In this document: piece after piece, positions 17,245 to 25,391 of the stretch
How positions within the stretch are numbered: position 1 is the stretch's first letter
Layout of the letters: each line of letters starts with the position of its first letter
From: JAOUEA01 sp963810915
Lineage (GTDB): Bacteria; Actinomycetota; UBA4738; HRBIN12
Assembly: GCA_963810915.1 (NCBI GenBank)
Contig: CAWEPH010000007.1
Location: 1 to 64,000, forward strand
Reading direction: 5' to 3'
Length of the DNA stretch: 64,000 bases
Translations under genes and position numbers: made by a program
Notes under the pieces: model-generated
The model's database searches: none
Told to the model about the DNA's origin: nothing
Seen by the model: the letters and a program-made list of their open reading frames with translations, nothing else

Positions 17245-17709
17245 ATGTCAGACTACCTGCGCGACGCCGACGCGAACTTCATGCGCCAGGCCATCGAGGA
17301 GGCCCGCCTGTGCGGGCAGTGGGGCGACGTGCCGGTGGGGTGCGTGATCGCGCGCGACAGGCAGGTTGTGGCGGGCGCGGGCAACGGCCGGGAGCGCCTG
17401 CAGGACCCGACGGCGCACGCGGAGATCCTCGCCCTGCGCGAGGCGGCCGTCGCCGTGGGCACGTGGCACCTCGAAGGCTGCAGCCTCTACGTGACGCTCG
17501 AGCCGTGCGCGATGTGCGCCGGAGCCATCGTGCTCGCGCGGGTCGATCGGGTGGTGTTCGGCGCCACGGACCCGAAGGCGGGCTACGCCGGGTCGCTCGG
17601 CAACCTCCTGCAGGACGAGCGCCTGAACCATCGACCGGAGCTCACCGGGGGCGTCCTCGGCGAAGACTGCGGCGACCTGCTCCGCGCGTTCTTCCGCGAA
17701 CGCCGCTGA
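17245..17709 (+). CDS. tadA: tRNA-specific adenosine deaminase
   Basis: Deaminates A34 to inosine in tRNA-Arg(ACG). The 154-residue product has the zinc site H58-A-E60 (TAHAEI) and PCAMC (C88, C91). The family's DVPVGCVIA and GATDPKAG segments are also present. It lies 3 bases after the zincin gene, and the tRNA-Ser gene follows. Confidence 0.94.
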   Translation: MSDYLRDADANFMRQAIEEARLCGQWGDVPVGCVIARDRQVVAGAGNGRERLQDPTAHAEILALREAAVAVGTWHLEGCSLYVTLEPCAMCAGAIVLARVDRVVFGATDPKAGYAGSLGNLLQDERLNHRPELTGGVLGEDCGDLLRAFFRERR

Positions 17710-17719
17710 TCACCACGGC

Positions 17720-17748
17720 TTGGGAGGCGAGGGCTCGCCCGCTAGACT
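17720..17748 (+). promoter_or_regulatory. Promoter of tRNA-Ser(CGA)
   Basis: TTGGGA (17720-17725), a 17-base spacer and TAGACT (17743-17748), 7 bases before the mature tRNA 5' end. This is a clear housekeeping-sigma promoter. Confidence 0.75.
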
Positions 17749-17755
17749 CGTCCAC

Positions 17756-17848
17756 GGAGGCGTGCCGGAGCGGACGAACGGGACCGCCTCGAAAGCGGTT
17801 AGGGGTCTAAACCGCCCCTCGCGTGTTCAAATCACGCCGCCTCCGCCA
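17756..17848 (+). tRNA. tRNA-Ser (anticodon CGA)
   Basis: A 93-base class II tRNA. The acceptor arms GGAGGCG and CGCCTCC pair perfectly, and the anticodon loop CTCGAAA reads CGA. It has a long variable arm (TTAGGGGTCTAAACCGCCCC) and a TTCAAAT T-loop. The CCA end is encoded (17846-17848). It decodes UCG. Confidence 0.96.
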
Positions 17849-17851
17849 CCA

Positions 17852-17900
17852 ACGGGTGCCCCTCACGTGCCCCTCACCGCCCGAGGGGCCGGGCACCCGT
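17852..17900. terminator. Hairpin between tRNA-Ser and the thioredoxin gene
   Basis: ACGGGTGCCC (17852-17861) pairs perfectly with GGGCACCCGT (17891-17900). It lies just after the tRNA and just before the end of the convergent gene, so it could stop transcription from both sides. No strong U-tract is seen. Confidence 0.5.
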
Positions 17901-17915
17901 CGGGAGCATCCTCGA

Positions 17916-18924
17916 TCAACCGAACGTGAACGCGATTGCCTGGGCGCCGGGGTCGAGGAACTCCACCTCGAAGAGACGGTCGGCGACCCGCCCCTTCTGC
18001 CGGATCAACTGGTACATCCGCTGCTCGACGAGCGTGCCTGTGCCGTCCGCTTCGACGTCAGATCCCCCGATCGGTGCCCGGTGCCTCTCCATCGACGGAC
18101 ACCCGGAAGCGTGCGGATGCCTCCCCCGATCGCGGACCCATCACGAGGTGAACGTCGCGGGCGTGGAACCGGATGCCGATCCGCCCACCGGGCGTATCGG
18201 AGGTCGCCGCCTCGCGTGTGACCGTCCACTCCCCGGCTAGGAACCATCGGTTCAGCGCCAGGGACGCCGGAGGGCCGTAGGCATGGCCCACATCGGGCAC
18301 CAGGCTCCCGGGTGAGACGAACCCGGTCGTCTGCCCGTACCCCAGGTAGGTCTCGCGTGACTCCAGGTTGTCCCAGTCGGCTTCGGCTTCCGGCCCCTTC
18401 CCGTCTGCTGCGACGAACCCGGGCTCGATCCCCGTGCCCCCGGCCTCGGTCAGGAGCTGCTGGATCACCAGCTCCGACCCCTCGTAGTCGCCCTCCCCGA
18501 ACCGATGATGTCGGATCCGGCCCGTGGCATCGATGAAGTAGAGCGCCGGCCAGTAGTGGTTCGCGAACGCCTTCCACACCGCGTAGTCGTTGTCGATCGC
18601 GATCGGCCACGTCACGTTCATCTGCCGCAGCGCCGTCCGGATGTTCTCCGTGTCGTGCTCGAACGAGAACTCCGGCGTGTGGATCCCGATCAGCGCGAGC
18701 CCTTCGTCGCGGTACCGCTCATCCCACGCGCGGACGAACGGCAGCGTCCGGATCCAGTTGATGCACGTGTAGGTGCAGAAGTCGACGACTACGACCTTCC
18801 CGCGCAGGTCCGCCATCTCCACCGGAGGCGCGTTCAGCCAGCCGGTCGCGCCGGCGAACGATGGGGCGTGGCCCTCCACGGGAAGCTCCGTCGCTCGGTC
18901 CATGTTCCTCGCGTCAGCGCTCAT
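17916..18924 (-). CDS. Thioredoxin-like (redoxin/DipZ C-terminal type) protein, frame broken as assembled
   Basis: Reads as a TlpA/AhpC-TSA type redox protein. The active site is CTYTC (C50, C54), followed by INWIRTLPF, with HTPEFSFEH further on. The frame stops at 18058, but the expected C-terminal jelly-roll segment (RMYQLIRQ, FEVEFLDPGAQAIAFTFG) continues in the next frame to a stop at 17916. Removing one C from the CCCCC run at 18064-18068 restores a single protein. With ATG 18924 this gives about 335 residues. An in-frame ATG at 18903 and an upstream one at 18966 are alternatives. There is no clear signal peptide. The start overlaps the end of the acidic protein gene upstream. Confidence 0.82.
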
Positions 18925-19264
18925 CCCTCGGATGGGGATCGTCGTGATCCGTTGCGCCCGGCGCATCGTCCCGGACCGAGAGCGCCGACTCCTCCGGGGA
19001 CGGGAAGTTGTCCCTCACGAGGGAACCCTCCGCCACCAGTTCACCCTCGACATCTGGGTCGCCTTCGTCGACGACCTCGAGTGCCTCGTCGATCGTGGGT
19101 GCGTCGGGTAGCTCTCGCGCGAGGGCCTCGTCGAGACCCTGACCAGCGACCTCTTCCGCCGGCGTCGTGCCCCGCAGATCCGCGCCGAACGGATGGTCGG
19201 CCCGCATGATCTCGGCCTCGAGCTCTTCGCCGTCACCTTCGTCCCATGGATCTTCCGTCTCCAT
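18914..19264 (-). CDS. Acidic protein resembling DUF5709
   Basis: A 116-residue, strongly acidic, probably unstructured protein. GTTPAEEVAGQGLDEALARE and the later PSPEESALSV follow the pattern of actinobacterial DUF5709 proteins, whose function is unknown. ATG 19264 was chosen over an upstream one because AGAGGAGGT lies at ideal distance before it. The stop overlaps the start of the thioredoxin-like gene, so the two may be translated together. Confidence 0.65.
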   Translation of the reverse strand: METEDPWDEGDGEELEAEIMRADHPFGADLRGTTPAEEVAGQGLDEALARELPDAPTIDEALEVVDEGDPDVEGELVAEGSLVRDNFPSPEESALSVRDDAPGATDHDDPHPRDER

Positions 19265-19459
19265 CGCACCTCCTCTGGTCGACGAACGGGCCATCGAACC
19301 CGCGCCTCTTCACCGTACGACTTCCCGGCCATCAGCATGACCGCACGCCGCGCACCTCTCGTTCGATCGGGGTCGATGTCGAGCACGGCTTGGCACGAGT
19401 GTGCGATCGCCTCCCGGCCTCGAACGACGACGGCGACCGACGCCACTAAGACGACTCGG

Positions 19460-19465
19460 TATCCT
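19460..19465 (+). promoter_or_regulatory. -10 box of the SGNH-like gene (leaderless)
   Basis: TATCCT, then 6 nt, then ATG 19472. The preceding 190 bases (19270-19459) hold no gene I can support. Confidence 0.45.
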
Positions 19466-19471
19466 CGGTGG

Positions 19472-20005
19472 ATGCGTCGATCCCTCTTCCTCAGCATCGT
19501 CGTGGCCGCGATCCTGGCAGTGCCGACCCAGAACGCGTCGGCCGGCGGACCCGGCCGCGTCGGCATCGGCGATTCCGTGATGCTCGGCGCCAAGAACGAG
19601 TTGCTCGCACGAGGGTTCGTGCGCGTGAACGCGGTGGTCTCGCGTCAGTTCTACGGGGCCGATAACGAGATCCGCGCGCTGCGCCGCACGGGCCACCTCC
19701 CGGGCAAGGTCGTCGTGCACCTGGGGAACAACGCGCAGATCCAGGGCTCCGACTGCGACGCGGCCGTGCGCGCCGCGGGCCGGTCTCGCATCATCTACTT
19801 CGTCACGCTGAAGATCCCGCGGCCGCATCGCACGCCCAGCAACAACGTGCTCAAGGCCTGCGTGCACCGGCACGCGAACGCGCGTCTGATCGACTGGTAC
19901 GCCTACAGCCACCACCACGACAACTGGTTCTATCGCGACGGCTACCACCTGACGCCCACCGGCCAGGTGAAGTACGCCGGGTTCATCGACGCGCATACCT
20001 CCTGA
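19472..20005 (+). CDS. Secreted SGNH-hydrolase-like protein
   Basis: A 177-residue protein with a clear Sec signal peptide (MRRSLFLSIVVAAIL, cleaved after NASA). The mature part starts with the block I motif GIGDSVMLGA (serine nucleophile) and ends with DGYHLTPTGQ, the Asp-His dyad of SGNH hydrolases. HLGNNAQ supplies the block III-type Asn. The same fold occurs at the C-terminus of OatA-like acyltransferases. It is likely an esterase/acyl-modifying enzyme outside the cell, with unknown substrate. Confidence 0.8.
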   Translation: MRRSLFLSIVVAAILAVPTQNASAGGPGRVGIGDSVMLGAKNELLARGFVRVNAVVSRQFYGADNEIRALRRTGHLPGKVVVHLGNNAQIQGSDCDAAVRAAGRSRIIYFVTLKIPRPHRTPSNNVLKACVHRHANARLIDWYAYSHHHDNWFYRDGYHLTPTGQVKYAGFIDAHTS

Positions 20006-20036
20006 GGGCGAACGAGGGTCCGCCTCGGCGCTTCGT

Positions 20037-20042
20037 TAGACT
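20037..20042 (+). promoter_or_regulatory. -10 box of tRNA-Ser(GGA)
   Basis: TAGACT ends 7 bases before the tRNA 5' end, exactly as at the other tRNA-Ser gene. The -35 is poor. Confidence 0.55.
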
Positions 20043-20049
20043 CGACGAC

Positions 20050-20139
20050 GGTGGCCTGCCCGAGCGGCCGAAGGGACACGCCTGGAAAGCGTGTAGGGGG
20101 GCAACTCCCTCGAGGGTTCGAATCCCTCGGCCACCGCCA
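20050..20139 (+). tRNA. tRNA-Ser (anticodon GGA)
   Basis: A class II tRNA with acceptor arms GGTGGCC/GGCCACC and anticodon loop CTGGAAA (GGA). It has a long variable arm and a TTCGAAT T-loop, and CCA is encoded at 20137-20139. It decodes UCC/UCU. Confidence 0.96.
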
Positions 20140-20166
20140 ACCTCGATCGCACCGTCAGACGGTCCG

Positions 20167-20727
20167 TCATGACGACGGCTCGTACCAGAGCACGACGTTG
20201 CCGTTGTCGAAGACTCGTGAGCTCGTCAGTCTCAGATCGACCTTCTCGCGCACCCCATCGAACATCGTCCTCCCGCTGCCGAGAGCGATGGGGACAACGA
20301 CGATCTGATACCCGTCGATCAGCCTCGCTTCCGTGAGTTGCGCCACGATCGTGCCGCTCCCCATGATGACCATGTCGGGCCCGGGCTCCTGCTTCATGCG
20401 CCGGACGACGTCCTCGATGTCGCCCGTGACCAGTTCGGTGTTCTCCCATGACGCCTCCTGGAGGGTCCTCGAAAACACGACCTTCGGGAGGGCGTTCATC
20501 TGCTGGGCCACCACGGGGAGTGCCTCGAGCGCCGCGGGCGTCGGCCAGTAGCTGGCCATGAGCTCGTAGGTGATCCGTCCGAACAGGAGGACGCCCCCGC
20601 CGCTCGCGTTGTCCGAGGCGAAGGCCTCCCACTCGGGATCCTGCCTGTGGGCCCAGCTCAGGTCGCCGTGCGCGTCCGTGAAGTACCCATCGATCGAGAC
20701 GCTGTTGAACACACTGAGGTTCCGCAT
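20167..20727 (-). CDS. Dihydrofolate reductase family protein (RibD C-terminal fold)
   Basis: A 186-residue protein of the RibD-C/DHFR-like family (YyaP/YwjB type). It begins with the typical SVFNSVSIDGYFTD and has LLFGRITYELMASYWP and the nucleotide-binding MVIMGSGTIVAQL. These proteins probably reduce a small pteridine- or nucleotide-like substrate with NADPH, but few are characterised. The gene is divergent from the cyclase gene at 20852. Confidence 0.88.
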   Translation of the reverse strand: MRNLSVFNSVSIDGYFTDAHGDLSWAHRQDPEWEAFASDNASGGGVLLFGRITYELMASYWPTPAALEALPVVAQQMNALPKVVFSRTLQEASWENTELVTGDIEDVVRRMKQEPGPDMVIMGSGTIVAQLTEARLIDGYQIVVVPIALGSGRTMFDGVREKVDLRLTSSRVFDNGNVVLWYEPSS

Positions 20728-20851
20728 CGCCGTCGCCTCCTTCGGGCTGTCATGTCGCCGTCAGGACGACGACATACCTGTTCACGGTATAGGTCGTACC
20801 GCTTCGTCGGAAACCTTGCCTCAGGGAGGAGCCGGCGCTCAGGATGGGTCC

Positions 20852-22189
20852 GTGGAGCTCCCCGAGACCCGGTACGCGAAGACCGCCGACGGTGCCTACA
20901 TCGCGTATCAGACGCTGGGTGGCGGGCCGATTGACATCGCATGGCAGTTCGAATGGCTGGGCAACGTCGACGCCATCTGGCAGGCCCGTCCGTACGCGGA
21001 GTGGTTCCGTGGCCTCGCCTCGTTCTCGCGGCTGATCCTGCACGACCGCCGCGGCACGGGCGCTTCGAGCCGGGACGTCGACCCGCCCAACCTGGAGACA
21101 CGGGTCGCCGACCTCCTGGCGGTCCTCGACGCGGTCGGTTGCCAGCGACCGGTGCTGGGGGCATCGTTGGAGGGCGGCGCCCCCAACGTCCTGCTCGCCG
21201 CCACGAATCCCGAACGCGTGCACTCGCTGTTCTGGTGGTATCCCGCTCCGCGCTCGACCAAGGCGACGGACTACCCGTGGGGTGTGACGGACGAGGTTCT
21301 CGATCGAGACCTGCGAGCGGCGGCCGAGATGTGGGGCACGCCCGAGTACGAGGCCTGGTGGAACGAGCCCGCTCCCGCGGGCACCGAGCCGGTACCCGGA
21401 TCAGACCGTCTGCCGGTCGCCCTCCTCGGACGGCAGACTGCGACCCCGGACGTGGCGGTCGAACTCGAGCTGATCTGGCGCCAGACCGACGTCCGAGGGA
21501 CGTTGCCGGCCGTGAGCGCCCCCACGCTGCTCATGGCCAGGGACCGTGACCGTGAGGCCTTGGAGTACCTCGCCTCGCTCCTCCCACGAGCCGAGATCCG
21601 GCTCTTCCCGGGAGGCAGCGACCTCCTGCCGCTGATCGAAGAGCAGACCGCCGTCCTCGATGCGATCCGGGAGTTCGTCGGGATCGAGACCCCACCCCCG
21701 GTCGTGGATCGGGTCCTGGCAGCCGTGCTGTTCACCGACATCGTGGGCTCCACCGAGCGGCTGAACGAGCTCGGGGATGCGGGGTGGCGATCGGTCCTCG
21801 CGCGCCACGACGAGCGATGCCGAGCCGAGATCGAGCGTCACCGTGGCCGGTTCGTCGACTCGACCGGCGACGGCGTATTCGCGACGTTCGACGGCCCGGC
21901 GCGCGCCGTGCGCTGCGCGCAGGCGATCGACGCCGCGCTCAACGACCTCGGCCTCCGGATCCGCGCCGGCGTGCACACGGGCGAGGTGGAGCTCGATGGC
22001 GACGCCGTCCGGGGGATCGCGGTGCACATCGGCGCGAGGGTCGCCGCGATGGCGGGTCCCTCCGAGGTGCTCGTCTCCCAGACCGTCAAGGATCTCGTGG
22101 CCGGCAGCGGCCTCACGTTCGAGGACGCAGGCGAGCACGAGCTCAAGGGCGTCCCCGATCGCTGGCGCCTCTACCGCGTGGTGAGCTGA
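20852..22189 (+). CDS. Alpha/beta hydrolase-class III adenylate/guanylate cyclase fusion
   Basis: A 445-residue soluble protein in two parts. Residues about 10-275 form an alpha/beta-hydrolase-like sensor domain. Its nucleophile elbow reads GASLEGGAP rather than GxSxG, so hydrolase activity is doubtful. Residues about 285-445 are a class III cyclase domain, with the metal-binding AAVLFTDIVGSTERL, FVDSTGDGVFATFDG and AGVHTGEVE. This hydrolase-cyclase arrangement is common in actinobacteria and likely makes cAMP in response to a bound ligand. GTG 20852 was chosen because AGGA lies 7 bases upstream and the hydrolase fold starts immediately. Longer in-frame extensions upstream look like non-coding sequence. 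Confidence 0.87.
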   Translation: MELPETRYAKTADGAYIAYQTLGGGPIDIAWQFEWLGNVDAIWQARPYAEWFRGLASFSRLILHDRRGTGASSRDVDPPNLETRVADLLAVLDAVGCQRPVLGASLEGGAPNVLLAATNPERVHSLFWWYPAPRSTKATDYPWGVTDEVLDRDLRAAAEMWGTPEYEAWWNEPAPAGTEPVPGSDRLPVALLGRQTATPDVAVELELIWRQTDVRGTLPAVSAPTLLMARDRDREALEYLASLLPRAEIRLFPGGSDLLPLIEEQTAVLDAIREFVGIETPPPVVDRVLAAVLFTDIVGSTERLNELGDAGWRSVLARHDERCRAEIERHRGRFVDSTGDGVFATFDGPARAVRCAQAIDAALNDLGLRIRAGVHTGEVELDGDAVRGIAVHIGARVAAMAGPSEVLVSQTVKDLVAGSGLTFEDAGEHELKGVPDRWRLYRVVS

Positions 22190-22192
22190 CCC

Positions 22193-22870
22193 TTACCCCT
22201 CGCCGAGCCGAGATGTGGCCGTCCACGATCGTCGCAAGATATGGATGCTGAGGAGCAGGATCCACAACGGGAAGAGCAGGTGGATCCACGGCGTGAGGCC
22301 GACACTCACCAGCAGGAGGAGGGCGCTCGCGTAGCCCGAGTACGCGAGCCATTTCGGGATCACGCCCGTGCGCAACGAGATGGTCGCCACCGAGATCGTG
22401 AACACCGCCGCCATCCGCATCGCGTAGATACTCATCAGGAGCGACGTGAGCCGTGCGTCGACGCGCCACGCATCGGAGGTCACCACCGAGCCGGCGGCGC
22501 CCGACACCTCCAGCTGCAACGCCAGGGCGAGGGCGGCTGAGACGAAGAGCATCGCGACGAAGAGCAGGCCGCTCCCGAGCAGCACCGTCGCGAAGAACCG
22601 ATCCTCATGCGCGCCGATGCGATCCCGGATCACGCCGATGAACCACAGGAAGGCGATGCCGGCGAAGGGCACGAGATTGATCGCGAGACCCACGGACCCA
22701 CGCTTCGCGGTGTCGGTGAGCCAGGTCGTGTCCTGGCCTGCACCGGCGGGGATCGAGAGCCGGAGGATCACGATCGCGAGTCCCAGCAACAGCGCGAACA
22801 AGATCCCCGCGATCGCCGCGGACCTGGGCGTCGTGAGTGAAGGACGGGTGATCCCTCGTTCGTCGCTCAA
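22193..22870 (-). CDS. Six-helix integral membrane protein, unknown function
   Basis: A 225-residue protein with about six hydrophobic helices (for example AGILFALLLGLAIVILRL near the N-terminus and ALLLLVSVGLTPWIHLLF near the C-terminus). I recognise no catalytic motif. It follows the aquaporin gene on the same strand at 30 bases and may be co-transcribed with it. Its end converges on the cyclase gene with only 3 bases between. Confidence 0.7.
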   Translation of the reverse strand: MSDERGITRPSLTTPRSAAIAGILFALLLGLAIVILRLSIPAGAGQDTTWLTDTAKRGSVGLAINLVPFAGIAFLWFIGVIRDRIGAHEDRFFATVLLGSGLLFVAMLFVSAALALALQLEVSGAAGSVVTSDAWRVDARLTSLLMSIYAMRMAAVFTISVATISLRTGVIPKWLAYSGYASALLLLVSVGLTPWIHLLFPLWILLLSIHILRRSWTATSRLGEG

Positions 22871-22900
22871 CGCCCGGCTCCTCCCGATGCCGAGCGAAGG

Positions 22901-23752
22901 TTACTCGGGCGGGGCCTCTTTCGGTGGAGCGGTGGGGTCGGCGACGTCGAGCTTCACGTCGCCCTGGGCCGCCATCTTCCCGCGGATGCCGCCGCCGCTG
23001 CCGCGCAGGATCCACGCGCAGCCCACAGCGAGGACGCCACCGATGAACGGACCCACGATGTAGACCCACCAGTCGTTCCAGTTCCCGCTCACGATCATGG
23101 GGCCGAGGGAGCGCGTGGGGTTCATCGACGCGCCGCTGATGGGCGCCGACCAGAGTCCCGCGAGCGCGATGTACGCCCCGACGCCGAGGGCGCCGAACAC
23201 GCCGATGTTCTGGGCCCCCGACGCCGTGCCCAGGATCGTGCTCAAGAGTCCGAGGGTCAGCACCGCCTCGAAGATGAGGGCCGTGGTGGCGGAGATGCCC
23301 GGACCCGGCTCGGTCACGCCGAGGCCGCCGATGTTGCCGAGCGACGCGCGCAGGAAGAGCACGGCGAGGATCGAGCCGATCAGCTGCGCGATCACGTACC
23401 CCGGCACGCGCTTCCAAGGGAAGTCCCCTCGCATCGCGAAGCCCACCGACACCACCGGGTTGAAGTGGGCGCCGGAGACGGCGCCCATGAACAGGATCAT
23501 CGCCATAACCATGAGTCCGGGGGCGGTCACCCGAACGGCGAGGGGGATCTGCCCGTTGCTCTGCGCGTTCACGACCGCGCCGCCGCATGCGACGAGCACG
23601 AGGAAGAACGTGCCGATCAGCTCGGAGAAGAGACGGCGACCCTCGAACTTGGGGTCGTAGAAGTCCCGAACCACGCCTTCGACCCGCTCGTCCACGTAGC
23701 CCAACACCCCGCCCTTGTTCACCTGCCCACCGGGTGATCCGCTCTGCGACAC
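22901..23752 (-). CDS. MIP/aquaporin-family channel with variant NPA motifs
   Basis: A 283-residue major intrinsic protein with six membrane helices and two half-helices. The two pore signatures are altered: GAHFNPVVS (NPV instead of NPA) and GASMNPTRSLGP (NPT instead of NPA). The arginine of the selectivity filter after the second motif is kept. It probably conducts water or a small neutral solute. The N-terminal 40 residues and the Pro/Lys-rich C-terminus are cytoplasmic. The start is GTG 23752 after GGAGGAGGAG. The gene is divergent from the DUF2252-DyP pair. Confidence 0.88.
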   Translation of the reverse strand: MSQSGSPGGQVNKGGVLGYVDERVEGVVRDFYDPKFEGRRLFSELIGTFFLVLVACGGAVVNAQSNGQIPLAVRVTAPGLMVMAMILFMGAVSGAHFNPVVSVGFAMRGDFPWKRVPGYVIAQLIGSILAVLFLRASLGNIGGLGVTEPGPGISATTALIFEAVLTLGLLSTILGTASGAQNIGVFGALGVGAYIALAGLWSAPISGASMNPTRSLGPMIVSGNWNDWWVYIVGPFIGGVLAVGCAWILRGSGGGIRGKMAAQGDVKLDVADPTAPPKEAPPE

Positions 23753-23856
23753 GACGACTCCTCCTCCCGAACCCGACGTTGTTGGGTCAGGACCCTATCC
23801 CCTCCCGCGCCGGGACACACGCTCCCGCAGGTTGCGCGGGTCCCCACCTCGGGTGT

Positions 23857-23874
23857 ATCTGGACGGCACCAGAT
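23857..23874. promoter_or_regulatory. Palindrome upstream of the DUF2252-DyP pair
   Basis: ATCTGG-acggca-CCAGAT is a perfect 6-base inverted repeat in the 170-base gap between the divergent aquaporin and DUF2252 genes, about 50 bases before the DUF2252 start. Operator-like, with unknown binder. Confidence 0.35.
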
Positions 23875-23922
23875 GTGTACACCGGCGCTGTGGACCGTTG
23901 ATCTCGCGAGGAGGCACCGCCG

Positions 23923-25386
23923 ATGAGCATGGATCGACGAGGGAGAACGACCAACTCAGGGTCGGTCTCCGTTCCACGTCGACCCGACGCGCCGATGGTG
24001 GCGCATCTCTCGCCTAGGGAGCGCAAGGCGCGAGGGAAGGCCGCGCGCGACGAGGTGCCGCGCGAAGACCAAGCTGGGTTCGCGCCCGAGGTGCGTCTCG
24101 ACCCCATCGAGCTGCTGGAAGAGCAGTCCAGAACGAGGGTCCCCGAGCTCGTTCCCATCCGTTACGGCCGGATGAGCGTCTCGCCGTTCGCGTTCTTCCG
24201 TGGTGCGGCGTCGATCATGGCCGCGGATCTCGCGAGCACGCCGACGTCGGAGTTGCGGGTCCAGCTCTGCGGGGACGCGCACCTGTCGAACTTCGGCGTG
24301 TTCGGCTCGCCCGAACGCCATCTGGTGTTCGATATCAACGACTTCGACGAGACGGCCCACGGACCGTGGGAGTGGGACGTGAAACGCCTGGCGGCCAGCG
24401 TCGAGATCGCCGGTCGCGACGTCACGTCCACGGATGAGGAACGTCGTGCCGCCGTGCGCTCCGGGGTGCGCGAGTACCGCACGGCCATGCGTTCGTTCGC
24501 GGCCATGACCAACCTCGCGGTCTGGTACGCCCGCATCGATCTGGACGACCTGATGCCGCAGATCCAGGCCCAGATCGACCCGAAGCGGGTGAAGGCCCTC
24601 GACAAGGCCCTCGCGAAGGTCCGTACCCGCGACAGCATGCAGGCCCTCTCCAAGCTCACGGAGCAGGTGGACGGAGAGCCGCACATCGTGAGTCAGCCGC
24701 CCTTGATCGTCCCGCTGAAGGACCTGATCGACGAGGGGGAGCGCGACGGCATCGAGGAGAGCCTCGAAGCCGTCCTGCGTTCCTACGCCAAGACCCTCGA
24801 GACGGATCGGCGACAACTCCTCGAGGGGTTCCGCTTCGTGGAGCTCGCGCGCAAGGTGGTCGGAGTGGGGAGCGTCGGGACGCGGTCGTGGATCGCGCTG
24901 ATGATGGGCCGGGACGACGACGACCCGCTCTTCCTGCAGATCAAGGAAGCCGACGCCTCGGTGCTGGAGCGCTTCGTCGGCAGGAGCAAGTACGCGAACC
25001 ACGGTCAGCGCGTGGTGGCCGGGCAGCGCCTGATGCAGGCCACGAGCGATATCTTCCTGGGCTGGGACCGCGTCGTCGGCCTCGACGGACAGGTGCAAGA
25101 CTTCTACTTCCGTCAGCTCCGCGATTGGAAGGGCTCGGTGGAGATCGACACGCTGAACGCCGAGGGGCTCGCGATCTATGCACGGTTGTGCGGATGGACG
25201 TTGGCGCGGGCACACGCCCGCTCGGGGGACCGTATCGCGATCGCCGCCTACCTCGGAAAGTCCGACGTCTTCGACGAGGCCATCGCCACGTTCTCGGCGG
25301 CCTACGCCGACCAGAACGAGCGCGACTATCAGGCGCTGCAGGCGGCCATCGAGAGCGGGCGCATCACGTCCGAGCCGGGACTGTAG
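23923..25386 (+). CDS. DUF2252 domain protein (kinase-like fold)
   Basis: A 487-residue member of DUF2252, a family widespread in actinobacteria. Seen: the N-terminal ERKARGKAARDEVPRE, MSVSPFAFFRGAA (about residue 85), QLCGDAHLSNFGVFGS and VFDINDFDE. GDAHLSNFG and DINDFDE resemble the HxxN and D motifs of aminoglycoside-phosphotransferase-like kinases. The enzymatic role is not established. The start follows GAGGAGG. A DyP peroxidase gene begins 5 bases after the stop. Confidence 0.88.
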   Translation: MSMDRRGRTTNSGSVSVPRRPDAPMVAHLSPRERKARGKAARDEVPREDQAGFAPEVRLDPIELLEEQSRTRVPELVPIRYGRMSVSPFAFFRGAASIMAADLASTPTSELRVQLCGDAHLSNFGVFGSPERHLVFDINDFDETAHGPWEWDVKRLAASVEIAGRDVTSTDEERRAAVRSGVREYRTAMRSFAAMTNLAVWYARIDLDDLMPQIQAQIDPKRVKALDKALAKVRTRDSMQALSKLTEQVDGEPHIVSQPPLIVPLKDLIDEGERDGIEESLEAVLRSYAKTLETDRRQLLEGFRFVELARKVVGVGSVGTRSWIALMMGRDDDDPLFLQIKEADASVLERFVGRSKYANHGQRVVAGQRLMQATSDIFLGWDRVVGLDGQVQDFYFRQLRDWKGSVEIDTLNAEGLAIYARLCGWTLARAHARSGDRIAIAAYLGKSDVFDEAIATFSAAYADQNERDYQALQAAIESGRITSEPGL

Positions 25387-25391
25387 GCGCC

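Noticed and set aside
18050..18062. In-frame TGA in the thioredoxin-like gene read as selenocysteine, since selA/selB are present
   Set aside because: The conserved sequence continues in a different frame, not after the TGA, so this is a frameshift and not recoding.
19270..19460. Possible minus-strand gene in the gap upstream of the SGNH-like gene
   Set aside because: The frame is Arg/Val-rich with no motif, no ribosome binding site and no neighbour context.
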